Source: Choricystis sp. odSpoLacu1
Lineage: Eukaryota; Chlorophyta; Trebouxiophyceae
NCBI GenBank assembly: GCA_958009055.1
Contig: OY253649.1
Span: forward strand, 1,364,001 to 1,428,000
Reading direction: 5' to 3'
DNA length: 64,000 nt
Shown here: one piece after another, positions 18,933-30,178 of the stretch
How the letters are laid out: each line of letters opens with the position of its first letter
Position numbering within the stretch: the first letter of the stretch is position 1
Translations under genes and position numbers: made by a program
The notes under the pieces: model-generated
What the model saw: the letters and a program-made list of their open reading frames with translations, nothing else
Told to the model about the DNA's origin: nothing
Database searches by the model: none

Positions 18933-19895
18933 ATGTATGGAGACTGGAGACAAGAGAGTGAGAAAGAGAGCGAGCTTGCCTCACTTTCCGCTCTCCCCTC
19001 TCCCAACCCCCCCCCTTCTCTACATCAGATCGAGCTCGGCAACGGCGCCAGCGGCCGCGTCATCAAGGGCCGTTACCGCGTCACCGGCCAGGACGTCGCC
19101 ATCAAAATCCTACGCGCCGAGCGCTGCGCCGACGCGGGCAACGAACGCGCGCTGGAGGAGCTGGCCAAAGAGATCCTCATGCTGCGCGCCGCGCGCCACC
19201 CCAACATTGTGTCGTTCGTGGGCGCCTCCATCCGGGACGGGGCGCCCCCCATCCTGGTGCTCGAGTACATGCCGCGCGGCGACCTGCACCACGCGCTCGA
19301 CACCCCGCGCTACGCCCCCGTCTTCAAGTGGGCGCGCTCCATCGGCCCCAACGGCAGGCCGCTCCTCTTCTCGGGCTGCAACCGGCGCATCGCGCTGGGC
19401 GTGGCGCGCGGCCTGGCCTACCTGCACGCGCGCGGCATCGTCCACCTGGACGTCAAGTCGCTCAACGTGCTGCTGGCACACGACCTGACCGCCAAGCTGG
19501 CCGACTGCGGGGCCGCCAAAGCGTTGGGAGACAGGGACGGGGCGACCCTGACCTCGCCGGCGGGGACGCTGGCGTGGATGGCGCCCGAAGTGTTGACGGG
19601 TGGCCGCGCGACCGACAAGGCGGACGCCTACTCGTTTGGCGTGCTGCTGTGGGAGCTGTCCACGGGGGAGCGCCCCAGGCGCGGCCTGCGCCCCGAGACC
19701 GAGGATGAGGCCCCTGCCGTGGTGCGAGACCTGATCGCGGCGTGCCTGGCGTCCGACCCGGAGCAGCGGCCGAGCGCGGACGACATCGTGAGGGTGCTGG
19801 AGTCGCTGGACGATGACGGCAACGAGTTGGCGCCGGTGAGCAGGCTCACAACATCGCTCAGCGCAGTACGCAAGGCGATGGGTTTTGGAAGATAG
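18933..19895 (+). CDS. TKL-like protein kinase
   Basis: The kinase domain starts at about 19029 with a glycine loop IELGNGASGRV, then VAIKIL (Lys), a catalytic loop IVHLDVKSLNVLL (HLD in place of HRD), LADCG in place of DFG, MAPEVL, and YSFGVLLWELSTGERPRR. From the ATG at 18933 the product is 320 residues. The segment 18919-19028 (gtgagt ... ctacatcag) looks like a 110-base intron, so the true N-terminus may come from an upstream exon. The kinase likely phosphorylates Ser/Thr; substrate unknown. Its C-terminal tail has decayed copies at 11141, 15056 and 20191, so this kinase family has multiplied locally. Confidence 0.8.
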   Translation: MYGDWRQESEKESELASLSALPSPNPPPSLHQIELGNGASGRVIKGRYRVTGQDVAIKILRAERCADAGNERALEELAKEILMLRAARHPNIVSFVGASIRDGAPPILVLEYMPRGDLHHALDTPRYAPVFKWARSIGPNGRPLLFSGCNRRIALGVARGLAYLHARGIVHLDVKSLNVLLAHDLTAKLADCGAAKALGDRDGATLTSPAGTLAWMAPEVLTGGRATDKADAYSFGVLLWELSTGERPRRGLRPETEDEAPAVVRDLIAACLASDPEQRPSADDIVRVLESLDDDGNELAPVSRLTTSLSAVRKAMGFGR

Positions 19896-20190
19896 CTGGC
19901 CTCCTTTCATTGCCTTGGCATGCATGCGCGCCCGCGGCGGCCCCTCCCTCTGTCTATTTGGTTATGCGTGCTCAAGATTCGGCGGTTCCTTGTCGACGAG
20001 AGTCGGGGGAACCGAGTTTTATTTTTTTATTTTGACAAGGAAATCGGCGTGTTTCCTTTTTACCTCCCGAGGTAAATGACTCCTCTTTTGACGTTCGCCC
20101 AACGAAAGCCCCCCCCCATTTTTGATGTGCGCACTGTTATGTAATGCAACCGACGCGACATCGACTCTCTGGGCTTCGTGCTTTGGGACG

Positions 20191-20272
20191 GCAGCAGTGG
20201 TGGCCGCGCTGGAAGCGGTGGACGATGACGACAACCCGGTGGTTGGCGGCGCGGGCGACACTCGTCAAAACC
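20191..20272 (+). pseudogene. fragment of the kinase C-terminal tail
   Basis: gcagcagtggtggccgcgct and the following bases (reading AAVVAALEAVDDDDNPVVGG) match the fragment at 11141-11372 almost base for base over about 60 bases. Nothing upstream resembles a kinase lobe. It lies about 300 bases downstream of the intact kinase gene, so it may derive from a tandem copy. Confidence 0.75.
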
Positions 20273-20300
20273 CACACACCCTGCAGACTTGCGCGCGCAG

Positions 20301-20484
20301 CCCCCCCCCCCCCCCCCCCCAGCTCTGAGCCTCTCAGCCTCGACAAAGTTCTGCAGGCGCCTTATTCCCCGCCCCCCTCCACCACTCGTCGATGTCAGCC
20401 TACTGAAGGTGAGCAGGCGCGTGCGGGGCGCGGCTTGGGCCTGCGAGAAAGACGGGGACACACGGGGGGGGGGGGGGGGGGGGG
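20301..20484. repeat. C20 and G21 homopolymers in inverted arrangement
   Basis: A run of 20 C (20301-20320) is followed 143 bases later by a run of 21 G (20464-20484). The two can pair with each other, or form i-motif and G-quadruplex structures. The interval is non-coding. Confidence 0.85.
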
Positions 20485-20754
20485 CGCGACCGGGGGCATG
20501 CGAAATGTGACGTTCCCCAAACCCTGGGCGCCGCGGTTGCGGCGGCGCTCGCCGGGCAGCTCGCCGGGCCGCGTGTTGGCGGGGCTGCACGCCTCTCTGC
20601 CCAGGCGTATGCGCGCCGGGGCCACGGCCACCAGCACTCGACCTCTCTTCCCGTCGCGCCTCTACTCCTCAGACTTGTCTGTACCCAGCTAGCGCATTGA
20701 CGCCCGCCCGCCACCCACACACGCGGGGGCACCACACCAAACCACTCTCCCAAC

Positions 20755-22423
20755 ATGCCTTCACCCCTGGTCACGGCGGTTACAGCCGCCGTGGCCCTGG
20801 CCGCGGCCGCCGCCGCGTCCACTCCGGGGGACCCATTTTCGACGGTCCCCGCGCTGGGGAACACGCTCCAAACGTCGTTGTCCCGGCTGCTGGCCAACAA
20901 AACGGGCAACGCGATAAAGGCCGAGCTGGCTGGTGAGCCGGAGACGTTGGGGGAACATGGGGGTGGGCGCAACATGGGGGTGGGCCCTGCTGCTCTCGCA
21001 CTCCTCTGTCCACCACCACCACCACCACCACTCTCCCCTGTCTTCAGCCGCGCTCTCCACCTCAAAGCTCCACCAGTCCAAGCAAGCCTTTGCGTCCGCG
21101 CCGCTCGTGCTGGCCGCCAAGCTGACGTCCGCGCCCGGCGACATCAAGCCCCTGACCGCCAAGGCGGCCGCCTGGGCGACCGGCAAGCGCGCGATCGTCG
21201 TGTTCCAGGGCGGGGACGGCACCCACGCATTCACGGGGCCGACTGCCGACCCCGCGTGCCAGTGCGCCCAGCCGCGCCCCCCGTTTGTGGAGGCACTGCT
21301 GGCTGCCGGCTTCCCCGTGTTCACGGCGCCCGCGTTCGTCACCGCGTCCCTGACCCAGGGCGGCGTCAGCGCAGTACAGACGTCGTCCACGGCGGGGGAG
21401 ACGGGGTGCCCGCCCCAGCCGCCACTCGACGCGCAGTGGGACGCCAACGGGTGGCCGACCGCTGTAGGCCACGCCGGCCTCAACTTCCTGGGCTGGCTCG
21501 CCGCGTCATATGGATACCGTCACTTTGACATTGTGGGCTACTCGTACGGCGGCATCGTGGGCCGGGCCACGATTTCAGCGCTCAAGGCCGCCAGCGCGGG
21601 CGACGCGGGCGCGGGCGCCGGCGCGGCCGCGGCGCCAGGGTTTTCGTACGCCGCCTACGCGGCCGCGGTGGGCGTCACCATTCCATCGTTGATCACCATG
21701 AACACGCCCAAGTTGAGTGTTTTTTGTCTGGGAAGAGAGGGAGAGGGAGAGAGCGGGCTGACACCAGACGCTGACACCAGAGGATTGCACCCGCGCGCTG
21801 CTCACCGCCCCCGCCCCCACCCTGCCAACACACACAGCTTCGGCTCCCCCTCGTACGACATTGCCGCCGTCCCCACCACCTACCCCGACATCGTGTCCAC
21901 GTGGGGCCCGCAGTACGCCGAACTGTCGAAGGGGCTCATCCTGGCGGGGCTCGCCAACGCGGGGGCCCTCCAGTTCCTCACCACGCTGAGCCACACCGAC
22001 ACCTCCGCCCAAAACGGGTACGACTGGGACGTGACCCAGGTGGGCGCCCTGGACGGCGTCGCCGTCACCCTGCTGTGGGGCGACTACTGCGGGTTCACCG
22101 GGTGCGGCGCCACGCCGCCGACTGGACCCCTAACGGACGGCACGGTCGGCCTCTACTCCCAGCTGATGCTGGCGTGTGGGGAGGTGGAGTGTGGGTCGCC
22201 ACCCTACTCGCTGTACGTGCCCCCCGGGCTCGTGCCGCCCGGCACCGTGCGCAAAGTGTTCCCCACGGTGCACTCGTCGTTTGTGACCAAGGCGCTCGCA
22301 GACTTGACGGGGCAGCAGTATCCCGCGACTCTGTCGGTGGACAAAAACCCGGACGCGATTGCGTTCATTGTGGACACGGTGGCGGCGGCGTGGAGGGCGG
22401 CTGGGGTGCCGGTGCTGGGGTGA
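20755..22423 (+). CDS. secreted alpha/beta-hydrolase (lipase-like)
   Basis: Three exons: 20755-20932, 21048-21711 and 21838-22423, with GT-AG introns in phases 1 and 2, for 475 residues. The N-terminus is a signal peptide or anchor (VTAVTAAVALAAAAAAS). The nucleophile elbow GYSYGGIVG (G-x-S-x-G) is near residue 205, as in lipases and esterases. A late acidic and histidine region (PTVHSSFV near residue 430) could supply the catalytic His. Several paired cysteines fit extracellular life. The substrate is not predictable. A (CCA)n tract sits in the polypyrimidine region of intron 1. Confidence 0.8.
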
Positions 22424-22631
22424 TACATGAAACAAAACACAGCAACGGGTGCCCCTTTCTGAAAACGATGCAATCAGCTTTTTTCTTCTGCTGTGTACAA
22501 TCTGGCAGTGTTTCAGAAAAAAACACGCCAAGAGGGGTGCAGTCGGCGAGCGCAAGTGGCTCTCTCCACACCTCTGTGCGTCACTTTTGGCACCCCCCGC
22601 ACACGTCCCTCCCCCTCTCCCCACCGCCGCC

Positions 22632-24669
22632 ATGAATGTGCCCCGTGCTCTGGACGTGGGCCGTCTGGCGGCAGCCCGCGAGGACGAGGCGAGTTGTTTT
22701 TTTTTGGGGGGGGGGGGGGGCGGCCTGTGGCGCGTCGACATGCGCGGCCCCGCCCGTCCCCACCCCTCACCTGCCCTCCCTCCCCCACCCTTACCCACAG
22801 ATTCGTGCCCTCATAGCCTGTCTCCAACCCGGCGCCGGCACCCGCCTGCCCTGGGGCGCGCCCGCCCTGCGCCGCGTGGCGCGCCGCCGCGCGACCAGCC
22901 ACGCGCGCCGCGGCCGGCGGCCGGTGCGGCCCAACGCCAAGCTGGCAGTGCGTGACGGTGGCGTGGAGGGTGAGGCAGCTCGCCCCACCAACCGAGCGAT
23001 GCGGCGGCGAGTGGCTGGCGGCGTGCCGCTGCCGCCTCCGTTGTCAACCCTTGCCGATGACGCCGCCTCCTCCCCCTCCCACCACCGCCTCCCCACCCAC
23101 GCCTGGCACGCCAAGCGCATGGCCATGGTGGATGATGCTGTCGTGGCGGGCTGGCGGCTGCCAGCGTCGGCCCCTGGCGCGGCGCGCGGCGACCGGGCGG
23201 TGGCCAGGCGCGTGCTTGGTGATGGCGCTGTGGCGGTGGACGCATCATACTGGCGACCGGTGGTGGTAGAAAGCGACACAACCGACCACCTGGATGCGGC
23301 CCTGGACGCTATCGCTCCCGAGTGGCGAGCTGCGGGCGGCGCGACCGCCGCTGCGCGCGCGGGCAGGCGCCAAGTCACGGCCTGCGTGCCGGCTGCGGGG
23401 GCACCCGTGCACATGATGTGGGACGGTTGCAAACGCATTGTCGTGTGGGCGCACGCGGGGGCGGTGGTTGACGTTTTGGCGACACTGGAAAATGTGTCTG
23501 CCACCACCACCACCACTCATGTCGCCCCCGTCGCCCGGCTGGACGTGACGGGTGCTGGCGCCGACCGCATTATTGGGGCTGCCCTGGCGGCGTGCGGCGT
23601 GGCAGGGCGAGACGCGGTCAAGTTCAAGGCGGCGTGCGGTGGTGGCGGCACCTCGCCTGCCAACGGCATCGCCTTCTCACTCACCATTGGAGACGCCCGC
23701 CAACTGGCCCCACTGCGCGAGAGTGAGTATGCGGTGGTGGTGGCTGGAGTGGAGGCTGGCGCTGCCGTCCCCCTCGCCTCTGTCTCTCCTCTGTTTGGGC
23801 GCGCGCCCCACCGCCCACCACCCTCCACCGCCGCCATCTCCGCCGACCGCCAAGCCCGCCGTCGGGCGGCACTGGGGCTGCCGACTGCAGGGACGGAGGC
23901 TTCCTCCTCCCCGCGCGCTCCGCTGACCGCCATCCGCACGCGCCCCCCCGCGCGCAGTCGCCGCGGTGCCGCCATTCTGCCACACTGGGCCCTCCTGCTA
24001 CCCTGGTCCTGGGCGCCCGTCCTGTGGCGCGAGCTGGTGGCCCCCGGCCGCGCCGCCGGCGGCGGCGGCGCCGAAGCACGGTGGGCGGCAACAACCGCGG
24101 GTGTGCCCTTCTTTCCGCACGACTGGCCGAGTGCCACCGCTGCCGCTCAGGTGGCGGGTGTGGTGCGGGGGGCGGCGGCTGCCGCTGCTGCCGCCCGGCC
24201 GCCCGGCAAGCGGCGGCGGGTGGCTGACGCCGTGCCGTGGCGAGAGGCGGGGGAAGGTGCAGACGGTGGCGGCGATGGTGCCACCGGCCTGCTGCCGCCC
24301 ATGTTTCACATCGCCACCCAACCCCTGTCCCCGTGGCCACCGCACGCGTGCGTGCACGTCTCAGTGACGGCGCGCGGTGGCGACGTGGGCGTGAGTGAAG
24401 CCACACGGGTGCGCCACGCTGCGCCGCCGCCACCGCCTGGCACCCGCATCACATCCGCCAAAGACACTCTACTCGGCTTTGTCACGTCTGCGCCGTCGCG
24501 CGGTGTGCCGCCCCGAGTCGGCAGCATGGGCGTCGTGTGCGCGACGGCGTTGTGGGCCACGCCGCGCATGCGCGGCGGGCGGGCGGCGGACGTGGTGCTG
24601 ACGCTGCCGTGTGGGCGCGTGTTGCGGGGTGGGGCTGAGGTCGTGGGCGCGTGTGGGGCGGCTTGGTGA
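22632..24669 (+). CDS. POP1: RNase P / RNase MRP subunit POP1
   Basis: The N-terminus PRALDVGRLAAARE followed by IRALIACLQ matches the POP1 start. RRRATSHARRGRRP and WHAKRMAM are POP1-family signatures. The POPLD domain is seen in LLPWSWAPVLWRELV and GVPFFPHDWPS. The protein has 641 residues. It would bind the RNA of RNase P and MRP in the nucleolus for tRNA and rRNA processing. Exon 1 is 22632-22688 and exon 2 starts at 22801. Only a GC donor (GAG|GCGAGT) keeps the frame, so the intron is GC-AG; it contains T9G15. The protein is shorter than animal POP1 and has an Ala/Arg-rich insert. Confidence 0.85.
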
Positions 24670-24776
24670 GTGTTAGTGTAGACAGCTAGAGACACGAAGA
24701 CGAAAGAGAAAAACACTCACCCGTCGCCCGTCGTCGGGGAAAGAGGCGAGCGCTCCCGCCTCTCTTGCACACCACA

Positions 24777-26404
24777 ATGGCGCACACACACGGCGGCGTC
24801 GTCAAGCTGGTCGACGTCAGCGACTTCATTGCGCCCGCGCAGGCGTGCGTGGTGGAGCTGGGCGGCGCGCCGAAGGGCGCGCCCACGGTGAGTTGAGGGA
24901 GCGCATTGGTTGATTGCCGCAGCCCCCCCGCGCCGCCATCCCTCTCCCACCCTCCTCCCACACACACACACACAGCGTGCCGCCAACACAGTCACCCCCG
25001 CGCCCCGGCCGTCGGCGGTGGCGCCGTCCGCCGCCCCCCCCCCCCCCGCCATCCACCACCCTGACCCCCGTCAAAGTCACGCTGCACGACTGCCTCGCCT
25101 GCTCCGGCTGCGTCACGTCGGCGGAGGCCGTCATGCTGGAGTCTCAGTCGGTGGGCGAGCTGGCGGCCGCTCTGGCCGACCCGGGGCGGCGGGTGGTGGT
25201 GACGCTGGCGCAACAGTCGGCCGCCGCGCTGGGCGCGGCAGCTGGGACTGCGGCGGCCGTCGCAGCCGCCACCACGGTGGCCGAGCTCAGGGCGGCGGGC
25301 GCAGACGTCGTGCTGGATGAAGGCGAGGCGCGAGCCCTGGCGGCGGAGGCGGCGGTGGCAGAGTTTTGCGAGCGCTTCGCGGCGAGCGCGGTCGGCGCGG
25401 CGACGCTGGCCAAGCACGGCGTGCCTGGGGCGGCAGCAGCCACGGCTGCAGCAGCAGCAGCCTGGGGCGTGGCACCGACGGACGATCATGACTCCTTGCC
25501 CGTCCTAGCGGGCGCCTGCCCCGGCTGGGTGTGCTTTGCGGAAAAGACGGCCCCCCCCGCCGCCGCGCGCGCGGCGGCGGCCGCCCCTCCACCTGCCGCC
25601 GTCGCAGGCGCAGCCGCCAAGAGCTGGATCGCGGCGGCCCGTGGCTGGCGTCCCGAAGATGTGTGGCACGTGGCGGTCGCCCCCTGCCCCGACAAAAAGC
25701 TGGAGGCGGTGCGTGACGAGTTTCGCACACCATCCAACACTCCCCTCATCGACTGCGTGCTGACGACCGCCGAACTGGCGTCCTGGCTGGCGTCACGGGT
25801 GGATGATCCTGGGGCGGCCCCCCCGCGCGGCGGGTTTGACTCGCTGCCGTCTGCGGCCGCGGGGGCGCCTCCCTCCTCCTCCTCCGCGCCCTACGCTCCA
25901 GGCGGCAGCGGTGGCTGGGCGGAGACCGTATTCAGGGGGGCGGCGGCGAGACTGTTTGGGGTGGAGGTGCCGGTGGGGCCGCTGGCGTGGGTGCAAGGGC
26001 GCAACCCCGACACGCGCACGGTTTCACTCACCCTCGCCGGCGACACCGTCCTCACCGTCGGCATTGACCACGGCCTGCGCAACGTGCAGACGGTGGTGCG
26101 CAAGCTGGGGAGTGCGGCCGCGCTGCCTCACTACATCGAAGTCATGGCGTGCCCGCGCGGCTGCGCGAATGGTGGAGGCCAGGGCGTGCGCGGGTCCAAC
26201 GACCGGGGCGGTCTGGAAGCCACGGCCGCCGCTCTAGAAGCAGCGGCACCGACCGACTGGTGGGCCCAGGCGGGCGCGCTGGCGGCGCGGGACGCGGGCG
26301 CGTGGGCGGGCGGCGTGGTGGGGGTGCGGGCGGCGGTCGTGTCGCGGCGCGGGGGGGAGGCGCCGGCGACGGCGGTGCCGGTGAGCGCGGTGGCGGACTG
26401 GTGA
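24777..26404 (+). CDS. NAR1: cytosolic Fe-S assembly protein NAR1
   Basis: Exon 1 (24777-24887) encodes GGVVKLVDVSDFIAPAQACV, the NAR1 N-terminus with the first Fe-S cysteine. Exon 2 has VTLHDCLACSGCVTSAEA (three cysteines), then GACPGWVCFAEK, VAPCPDKKLEA and MACPRGCANGGGQ of the Fe-only hydrogenase-like fold. The product has 507 residues and ends ADW, the C-terminal Trp motif by which CIA clients and adaptors contact the CIA complex. The acceptor at 24991 keeps the frame. An earlier AG at 24975 would need a shift in the downstream C14 run. NAR1 bridges early and late cytosolic Fe-S assembly. Confidence 0.88.
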
Positions 26405-29400
26405 CATGGTTTAGAGAGTGCGTGTAGATTGTTTTGAGGAGCCTGTGTGTGTGTCCCGGAGGGCGAGAGGAGGGAAACGGAAACAGCGCCCTCACTCCGT
26501 ACGAGCGTTTTATGTCGTCCCCCGCGCCGCGCTGGCGCGAGGGGGGCGCACGCGCGCGCGTGCGGCGGTCGCGTCCCCCGCCTCGCCTCCCCTCCCTCCT
26601 CACCGGCTGCAGGTGTGTCTGCGCGCGTGTGTGCGCGGGTGCGGCTTGGGCGGGTTCGTGGGCACGCTTGCCCGGTGCGGGGGCACCGGGCGGCGGGGGC
26701 GCCGCGCGCTGCATTTTCGCGGCCTCGCCCGCGCCCGCCGTTCCTCCCTCCGCCCCCTCCTCCCCCTCTCTTTCCACGCGCAAAGGCCACGGCTGGTGCC
26801 CCCCCCTGTGTTTCTGGGGAGGTGGCCACCACACCGCGCCGACGCGCTGGCCGCTTTTTTAGGACACGCACACTCACCTTCCATTTCCTTTCCCTCCCAG
26901 AGCCCCGGAGCCCCCTTGGCCCCGCGCACGCCCCTCCTCCGACCCCGCATGGGACGGGAGAGTTGTGGAGCCTCTGCGCGGGTGGGACGCGAGCGCGGGG
27001 TGTTCGCCGTGGTCGGCTTGCGCGGGGGCGCGTGAGGAGACCTCGGCCCCCTTCGCGCCCTCTCTGCCGCCGCGAAAAAACCCTGGCCTCCAGCGTTTCA
27101 CACCCAGCGGCAGTCCAAGCAGCGCGTGCTCACCTGGCTGGCCCTCACTCGCGATCACACACCTCACCGCGGCTGTCCCTCCATTCGCGCGCGCGCGCGC
27201 ACCCCCTTCCCCCCCCCCCCGGGCCTGTCCGCCACCCCCTCCCGTCCCTCGCTGCCGCGGGCTCGGTTTTGGTTTTTCCTGCCGACGTGTTTTCTTTTCC
27301 ATGTGCACCTTCCTTTGTTTCCCACAGCGGGCCAGCTTGGATTTCCGTGCTGCCCGGGCTCTTCGCCGCCGCCTGTTTTGTGAGGGTGGGGGGGGAGTGA
27401 GGGGGGGGGGGGGGCGCGACGCGCTCGCGCGCCGCCGCCTTCCCTCCTTCCCCCTCCCCCCCCCATAAACAGGCGGACCACGGCCGCCCGGTGCGCCGGG
27501 CCGACCCGCGCGCGGACGGGAGGGGCGTCGTGGCGGACGTGTCTGGCGGCCGGGGTGGGGTGGGTGGGGCGGCGGCGCGCGCGCGCGGGTGGTCGAGGGC
27601 GCCGCGCGCGCGCGCGCTCCCTTTTTCACCCGGCTCACCCGACCTCACCCCCACTCTCACTTGACTGTGTGTTGTGTTGGATGTGTGTGCAGAGGGGCGT
27701 TTCAGTGGATTTGTGTACAACTCGGGGCTTTTGGCTGGTGTTTCGTTTTTGCGCGTGCGTTTTTCGGTTTCCCTTCCTCGCTCCCTCCCCCTGTGCCTGG
27801 TCACTTCCTTTTCCAGTATGCCGCCTCCTGCGCGCCCGCTCTATTGGCTCCATGCTCGAAACTGTTTCTTGGCGACCCCACATGGTGCGGCTTTCTTTTT
27901 GTTGTTGTTGTGTTGGGTATTCAGGGTTGTCTTTCTTTCTAGGTTCGTTTGCGTGTGTTCTGGCCCCCCTTCCCCGCCGCCCTCTCGGCGCGGGAACTGG
28001 GCATGTCTTGTCGGGGTGCGTTGGCTCCAGGGGTCGGGGCGGGTTCTTGCCAGCGTTTCTTTCCTTTTATTTTCGGGTCTTTCGTGTCCTTTTTCCTTCC
28101 TTTCATCCACACACCTTCCATCAGACCTTCCTAACTTCCAGACTAACGGTGCACGGGCTCACTCGCATCCCCTCTGCTACCCCGCCCCACCGGCGAAAAA
28201 GTCGGCACCTCGGCACCACCACGTTTGGGCACTCCGGGGGGGACGCGCGCGGCGGCGGCGTTTTTGTTTCCTGAATTCGACCTCCCACCCCACCCCCCGC
28301 CGAAAAACACGCCCCCGTGGTTCTCTTCTTCTTGGATCTTTTCCTTTATATTTTTTCGCTACGTGGCTTGCGGGCTTGCGGGCTTGCGGCTTCCTCCCCT
28401 GCCCCCCGCCGTACGTCCGGTCGTTTTTCGAGCGTCGTTTCCATCGGTTGTGTCTTTGGGGTTCCCCGCCTCTTACCCCCTCTTCATTCCTCCACTTACC
28501 AGCTCCTCTGTGCTGTGCGATCGGCCGCCTTCCCGCTACACCAGCAAAACAGCTTGCCAGCGTGCAGCTTTTCTGTGGGAGTGTTTTCAGGGCTCGTCGC
28601 TTTTCAGGTGTGGTGTGGGCTGGCGCTGGGCGGCGGCGGCGGCGGGCACCTGGCACCCCCTCCCCCCCCTTTTTTTCCAATAGACACTTCGGCCGTTTCG
28701 ACTCGACACCTCGACTTCACACGGTGATCATAACCCTTCGCAAGAGAGATTTGTGCGTGCTTTCGCCTCAACCCCCCTCGGCTCTTTGCCGCACGACCCA
28801 TTTCCCTTGACCTTCCACCTCTTCTTCCGTTTTCTTTGCGTCTGGGTCGCGCACCGCGCGCTTCCCTAGTCGGCACGGGGCGAGAGAGGCGCTGATGCCA
28901 CAAGCACGGCGCCCTCGAGTCCAGAGTGGGGGCCCTCTGCACCCCGCGGGGCGGAAACGCGAGAGCGCAACGGGGTAACAGTGTGCGTCATATCATGGGA
29001 CACCCCCCCCCCCTTGGTTTCCGCGGCACGTTCCCCTTCGACCCCCCCCCCCACACTCCAGCTGTGCAGCTGTGTTTGTGTGTGCTTCCCACGCGCCAGA
29101 AAGAGAGAGAGAGACATGGGTTCGGTTTTTACTTTTCCCACACCAGGGCGGTCGTCCGTCAATGTTCTCGGTTTTTACTTTTCCCACACCAGGGCGGTCG
29201 TCCGTCAATGTTCAGAGGCAGGGCAACAACTCAAGGTCGAGCTCGTGTTTTCTATTTTGCGTTGGTGGTTTGGTGCGGGCGCGCGAAAAACACTTTCCCG
29301 CCCCCCTCCCCCTTCCCCTTCAGTCGTGGACCTCTTTTTTGCGCGCCCGGCGCCAAAAAAAGTCGACGCACCCCCCATTTTTTTGAAGAGCTTCTCGCTG

Positions 29401-29726
29401 GCCGCCTTCCCGTGGCGCTCTTTGTGAGTAGGGCCATTCGACCTGAAACTAAGGGCCAGCACTTTTGAATGTAAAAGGGCGGTGGGGGGTGGGAGGACAG
29501 AGAGAGCGCGCCGCCGCCGTGTTTGTGAACGAGCGATAAATGCACCCACCCCACCTCCCTCCCACGCGCCCCTTCTCTCGAAACAAAAAACATCACACAC
29601 ACCTCACACACTCTCTTCTCCCTCTCGTCGTCGCCTCTTCTTTCTCACGCTCCCCACCCTGCGCTCCCGCCGCCTTCGTCCCCGCGCGGCGGCACGCCCG
29701 CCAGCGCATGCCGCACCCCCCACCAC
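26405..29726. other. 3.3-kb pyrimidine-rich region without recognisable gene
   Basis: Long frames are open on the plus strand, but their products are Pro/Ser/Phe/Leu/Arg-rich noise that follows C/T-rich composition, without domains or consistent splice logic. Base strand asymmetry is strong, especially 27660-28810. Contents include mixed GC microsatellites (gcgcgcgc near 27190 and 27575) and a 46-base tandem duplication at 29123. A long 5' untranslated region or intron of the downstream kinase gene, or a non-coding transcript, are open possibilities. Confidence 0.5.
29123..29214. repeat. 46-bp perfect tandem duplication
   Basis: The unit tcggtttttacttttcccac ... caatgttc occurs at 29123-29168 and again at 29169-29214 without differences that I can see. 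Perfect identity points to a recent event. Confidence 0.85.
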
Positions 29727-30032
29727 ATGACGTCCACGCTGGGTGGAGGGAGTGGCAGCACAGCTCCACCCGCCTGCACCCCCACCACCCAGTCCAGCGG
29801 CCCCACAACCACCACCACGCGGCGCGCGCGGCCGAGGGCGGGCGCGAGCGCGCGCGCGGGGGCCAGCCCCGCCCCGCGCGCCGCCTCGGACGCCGCCTCG
29901 GCGGCTATGTGGACGTGCACCTTTGGGTTAGGTCGCGCGCTTAGGGGTCGCGGTCCACCCAACCCAAACACAAAAAACCACAGTCACACCCTTCGCGGTT
30001 CGTCAAAAACAACGTTGTGCTCCCCCCCCTGA
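29727..30032 (+). CDS. doubtful small ORF upstream of the PB1 kinase
   Basis: An ATG at 29727 opens 101 codons rich in Thr, Arg and Ala (SGPTTTTTRRARPRAGA) and includes AMWTCTFG. There is no leader and no domain. It could be an upstream exon of the kinase gene at 30179, an upstream ORF, or chance in GC-rich DNA. Confidence 0.2.
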   Translation: MTSTLGGGSGSTAPPACTPTTQSSGPTTTTTRRARPRAGASARAGASPAPRAASDAASAAMWTCTFGLGRALRGRGPPNPNTKNHSHTLRGSSKTTLCSPP

Positions 30033-30178
30033 TGGCCGCCTGAACCCCCACACCCGGGCGCAGTGTTTTCTGCCCCCTCTCTCCCCGCCTCCGCAGCCTG
30101 CGGAGGGTCGGGGCGCAACAGAGAGAGACACGTCCACACGCGCCGGTTTTTCGCTCGCCCTCCATTTTCCGACTCTCG

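Noticed and set aside
22791..24433. Long reverse-strand frames opposite POP1
   Set aside because: They are mirror images of GC-rich third positions; POP1 motifs on the plus strand explain the region.
24976..25050. A homopolymer frameshift in NAR1 at the C14 run
   Set aside because: Using the acceptor at 24991 in place of 24975 keeps a single frame, so no indel needs to be assumed.
27674..28810. A 378-codon plus-strand frame
   Set aside because: Its composition simply follows C/T-rich DNA. No leader, domain, codon preference or conserved motif was found, and overlapping frames are similarly open.
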